DNA of 6,964 nucleotides from an uncultured Bacteroidales bacterium. GTDB taxonomy: Bacteria; Bacteroidota; Bacteroidia; Bacteroidales; UBA932. The DNA lies in NCBI GenBank assembly GCA_946405485.1, contig CAMJHJ010000130.1:1-6964 (forward strand). The letters run 5' to 3'. The translations under genes were made by a program, and so were the position numbers. This document shows, in pieces, positions 4,786 to 6,964 of this stretch. Below the pieces are notes generated by a model. It was not told the DNA's origin. It saw nothing but the letters and a program-made list of their open reading frames with translations, and searched no databases. Position 1 is the first letter of the stretch. Each line of letters opens with the position of its first letter.

Positions 4786-6897
4786 ATGAAAAACGTCCTG
4801 CTCGCCGCCCTCCTGCTGACCGTCGCCTGCTCGCGGAACATTGACTACACCCAGTATGTCAACGTATTCGCCGGCACCGACGGAGCCGGCCACTGCCACC
4901 CTTGCGCGACAACGCCCTTCGGAGCCATCCAGGCAGGTCCCCAGACCGGCAATTTCGGCTGGGACTACTGCGGAGGCTACCAGTGGGCCGACACGCGCAT
5001 CCAGGGGTTCTCGCAGAACCGCATCAGCGGGACGGGCAGCAGCGAGCTGGGCGACCTGCTGATGATGCCCTTCACGGGCGAGGTGGTCCGGGAAGACTAC
5101 AGCAGCCGCTTCGACAAAGCTTCCGAGCAGGCTGTGCCTGGTTTCTACAGTTGCCGGCTGGAAGATTTCGGGATCCAGGCGGAAGTGAGTTGCACCCCGC
5201 ACGTGGCCATCCACCGTTATACACCCGAAGGGGCGCCGGTCCGGCTCCTGCTGGACCTCCAGAGCGCCCAGATCGGGAGCGAGCAGCGGATGTTCCACCG
5301 CGTCACGGAGGCCTGGCAGGACTGGTCGGACTCCACGCGCGTCTCCGGCTTCACCCATTCCAAGGCCTGGAATGACCGCGTCATTTACTATGACATCGAG
5401 TTCAGCCGGCCCTATACGGTTGCGGCGGTCCTCCCCTTGCGGGACACGGCTGAGCGCATCGCGCGGCGGGTCCTGGACTTCGGGCCCTCGACGGAACCGC
5501 TGCTGGTCAAGGCCGCGATCTCCGTGGAGAGCGTAGACGGCGCGCGGGGAAGCATTGCGACCGAGCTCCCCGGCTGGGACTTCGAGGCTGTCCGGAATAA
5601 TGCGAAACAGGCATGGAACGAGCATCTGGGCCGGATTGAGATAGACGCCGACCCGGTACACAAGCGAATCTTTTACACGGCGATGTATCACCTGATGCAA
5701 CATCCCGGCAACATCGCCGATGCCGGCAAGGAACCTTTCTATTCGGTCATGTCGCTCTGGGATACCTTCCGCGCCGCACATCCGCTCTTCACCCTCGTCG
5801 CCCCGGAAATCGTGGACGGTGTGGTGGGCTCCTGCATGCGCTACTACGACGCCCAGGGATTCCTGCCCATCTGGACCCTCGGCGGCACGGACAACTTCGG
5901 CATGATCGGGAACCATTCCGTCCCCGTCATCGTGGATGCCTGGATGAAAGGATTCAAGGGCTTCGACCCGGAAACACTCTACCGGGCGATCAGGCGCTCG
6001 CTGACCGAAGACCACATCAAATACGACTGGGGCGCCTACGACCGCTGCGGCTACTTCCCTGATGACGTGACCCTTGTCGAAAGCGTCTCCAGGACCCTGG
6101 AATGCGGTTTCGATGACTGGTGCGCGGCCCGGATGGCGGAAGGCCTGGGACATTCGGACGACGCCGCGTTCTTTGACAAGCGCGCCGGCTACTGGCACAA
6201 CGTGTTCGACCCGGAGCTGAAACTGATGCGCGCCCGCGACTCCCAGGGGAACTGGGAAACGCCCTTCGACCCCTTCAAGGTGGGCCACTGGAAGACGGGG
6301 GGCGCCTTCACCGAGGGCAATTCCTGGCAATACACCTGGCATGTGCTTCAGGACATCCCTGGCCTGATCGAGGCGATGGGTGGACGCGAGGCGTTCGTGA
6401 CCAAGCTCGACTCCCTCTTCACGCTCACCGGTGACCTCGGCAGCGGAGAGACGGTGGACGTCAGCGGCCTGGTCGGCCAATACGCCCACGGCAACGAGCC
6501 GAGTCACCATGTTATCTATCTCTACACTCTTGCCGGCGCTCCCGACAAGGCGGCCGACTTGCTGCACGAAGTCTGGGAAAGCCAGTACAAGGACGGTCCG
6601 GACGGCCTCAGCGGTAATGACGATTGCGGCCAGATGAGCGCCTGGTACATCTTCACGGCCCTGGGCTTCTATCCCGTCAAGCCTTGCGGCGGCGAGTATG
6701 TCATAGGCGCTCCCCAGCTGCCGCGCATGACCCTGAAACTGCCTGATGGGAAGACCTTTACCGTCCTTGCGAAGGAACTCTCCCCGGAGCACCGCCATGT
6801 AGCATCCATTACCCTGAACGGCCAGCCTCTGGATGGCTGGACGATCCGACATGAGGACATCCTGCGCGGAGGGGCTTTAATCTTTACGATGAAATGA
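4786..6897 (+). CDS. GH92 alpha-mannosidase, lipoprotein
   Basis: A 703-residue glycoside hydrolase family 92 enzyme: calcium-dependent, inverting exo-alpha-mannosidases that trim mannose from N-glycans and yeast mannan. The N-terminal beta-sandwich begins with NVFAGTDGAGHCHPCAT (26-42) and TPFGAIQAGPQTG (43-55), matching the GTDxxGHxxPGAxxPFG family start. The (alpha/alpha)6 barrel region carries SLWDTFRAAHPLFTL (323-337), TEGNSWQY (509-516, with E510 the expected general acid), GNEPSHHVIYLY (569-580) and GNDDCGQMSAWY (610-621, the acidic pair in the region of the general base). The first 14 residues are a short signal with lipobox TVAC, so C15 is the expected lipidated residue; Thr at -3 is unusual. 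The next residues (SRNIDY) lack the acidic lipoprotein export signal of surface lipoproteins, so a periplasmic location is more likely. The length is a little short for GH92. The linkage cleaved (alpha-1,2, 1,3, 1,4 or 1,6) cannot be read from sequence. The stop overlaps the next start. Confidence 0.93.
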   Translation: MKNVLLAALLLTVACSRNIDYTQYVNVFAGTDGAGHCHPCATTPFGAIQAGPQTGNFGWDYCGGYQWADTRIQGFSQNRISGTGSSELGDLLMMPFTGEVVREDYSSRFDKASEQAVPGFYSCRLEDFGIQAEVSCTPHVAIHRYTPEGAPVRLLLDLQSAQIGSEQRMFHRVTEAWQDWSDSTRVSGFTHSKAWNDRVIYYDIEFSRPYTVAAVLPLRDTAERIARRVLDFGPSTEPLLVKAAISVESVDGARGSIATELPGWDFEAVRNNAKQAWNEHLGRIEIDADPVHKRIFYTAMYHLMQHPGNIADAGKEPFYSVMSLWDTFRAAHPLFTLVAPEIVDGVVGSCMRYYDAQGFLPIWTLGGTDNFGMIGNHSVPVIVDAWMKGFKGFDPETLYRAIRRSLTEDHIKYDWGAYDRCGYFPDDVTLVESVSRTLECGFDDWCAARMAEGLGHSDDAAFFDKRAGYWHNVFDPELKLMRARDSQGNWETPFDPFKVGHWKTGGAFTEGNSWQYTWHVLQDIPGLIEAMGGREAFVTKLDSLFTLTGDLGSGETVDVSGLVGQYAHGNEPSHHVIYLYTLAGAPDKAADLLHEVWESQYKDGPDGLSGNDDCGQMSAWYIFTALGFYPVKPCGGEYVIGAPQLPRMTLKLPDGKTFTVLAKELSPEHRHVASITLNGQPLDGWTIRHEDILRGGALIFTMK

Positions 6898-6964
6898 ATA
6901 GAAAGATCATACTCCTGCTCGCAAGCCTGTTGACCGGCTTCGGAGCCATGGCTGACAACAGCCG
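6894..6964 (+). CDS. Start of an exported protein (signal peptide only; cut by window edge)
   Basis: An ATG at 6894 overlaps the GH92 stop by four bases (ATGA), the usual sign of translational coupling. The 23 visible codons give MNRKIILLLASLLTGFGAMA followed by DNS: a basic start, a hydrophobic core and a small-residue cleavage site (AMA, then Asp-Asn), so a type I signal peptide with likely cleavage after residue 20. No lipobox cysteine is visible. The mature protein is outside the window and its family unknown. From its place in the operon, a second periplasmic glycoside hydrolase or another glycan-processing protein is plausible, but this is guesswork. Confidence 0.75.
   Translation, partial: MNRKIILLLASLLTGFGAMADNS

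Noticed and set aside
2845..6852. A 1,335-codon open frame on the minus strand, opposite three plus-strand genes
   Set aside because: It is codon-for-codon opposite three clearly recognised enzymes and its translation resembles no family I know. It is explained by absence of TTA, CTA and TCA in the sense genes.
1..6964. tRNA, rRNA, CRISPR, insertion sequence or prophage features
   Set aside because: Nothing supporting them was seen; nearly all of the window is accounted for by metabolic genes with gaps of 117 bases or less.

Overview
This window looks like chromosomal DNA of a GC-rich member of the Bacteroidota, probably Bacteroidales. The reasons are: two intergenic promoters of the Bacteroidetes type (TTTG, then 18-22 bases, then TAnnTTTG), no clear Shine-Dalgarno sequences before the starts, a lipoprotein GH92 alpha-mannosidase (a family abundant in gut Bacteroidota), and protein families typical of that phylum. 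I cannot name the genus. GC-rich genera such as Alistipes or uncultured relatives would fit.

Layout. Two transcription units diverge from one AT-rich gap of 117 bases (1737-1853), the only substantial non-coding stretch. To the left, on the minus strand, an E2-like/CAT-like acyltransferase-fold protein (846-1736) is followed after 15 bases by an AMP-binding acyl-CoA synthetase-type enzyme (830 down to 1) that runs off the left edge. To the right, on the plus strand, is a tight operon: a PfkB-family sugar kinase (1854-2864), a D-lyxose/D-mannose isomerase-family cupin enzyme (2887-3564), a mannitol-1-phosphate dehydrogenase-family enzyme (3568-4782), a GH92 alpha-mannosidase lipoprotein (4786-6897), and the signal peptide of another exported protein (from 6894) that leaves the window. 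The gaps are 22, 3 and 3 bases, then a 4-base overlap.

How the genes may work together. The right operon reads as a mannose-use module. GH92 would trim mannose from glycans outside the cytoplasm, the isomerase would turn mannose into fructose, the kinase would phosphorylate the ketose, and the MtlD-like enzyme would interconvert fructose 6-phosphate and mannitol 1-phosphate. Family assignments are well supported. The substrates of the kinase and the flow through the pathway are inference. No transporter, SusC/SusD pair or regulator is visible. The left pair suggests acyl activation followed by acyl transfer, but the acyltransferase-fold protein has Glu where the usual catalytic His would be.

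The two promoters interlock in the shared gap, so the two units may compete for RNA polymerase. No RNA genes, mobile elements, CRISPR arrays or convincing terminators were seen.
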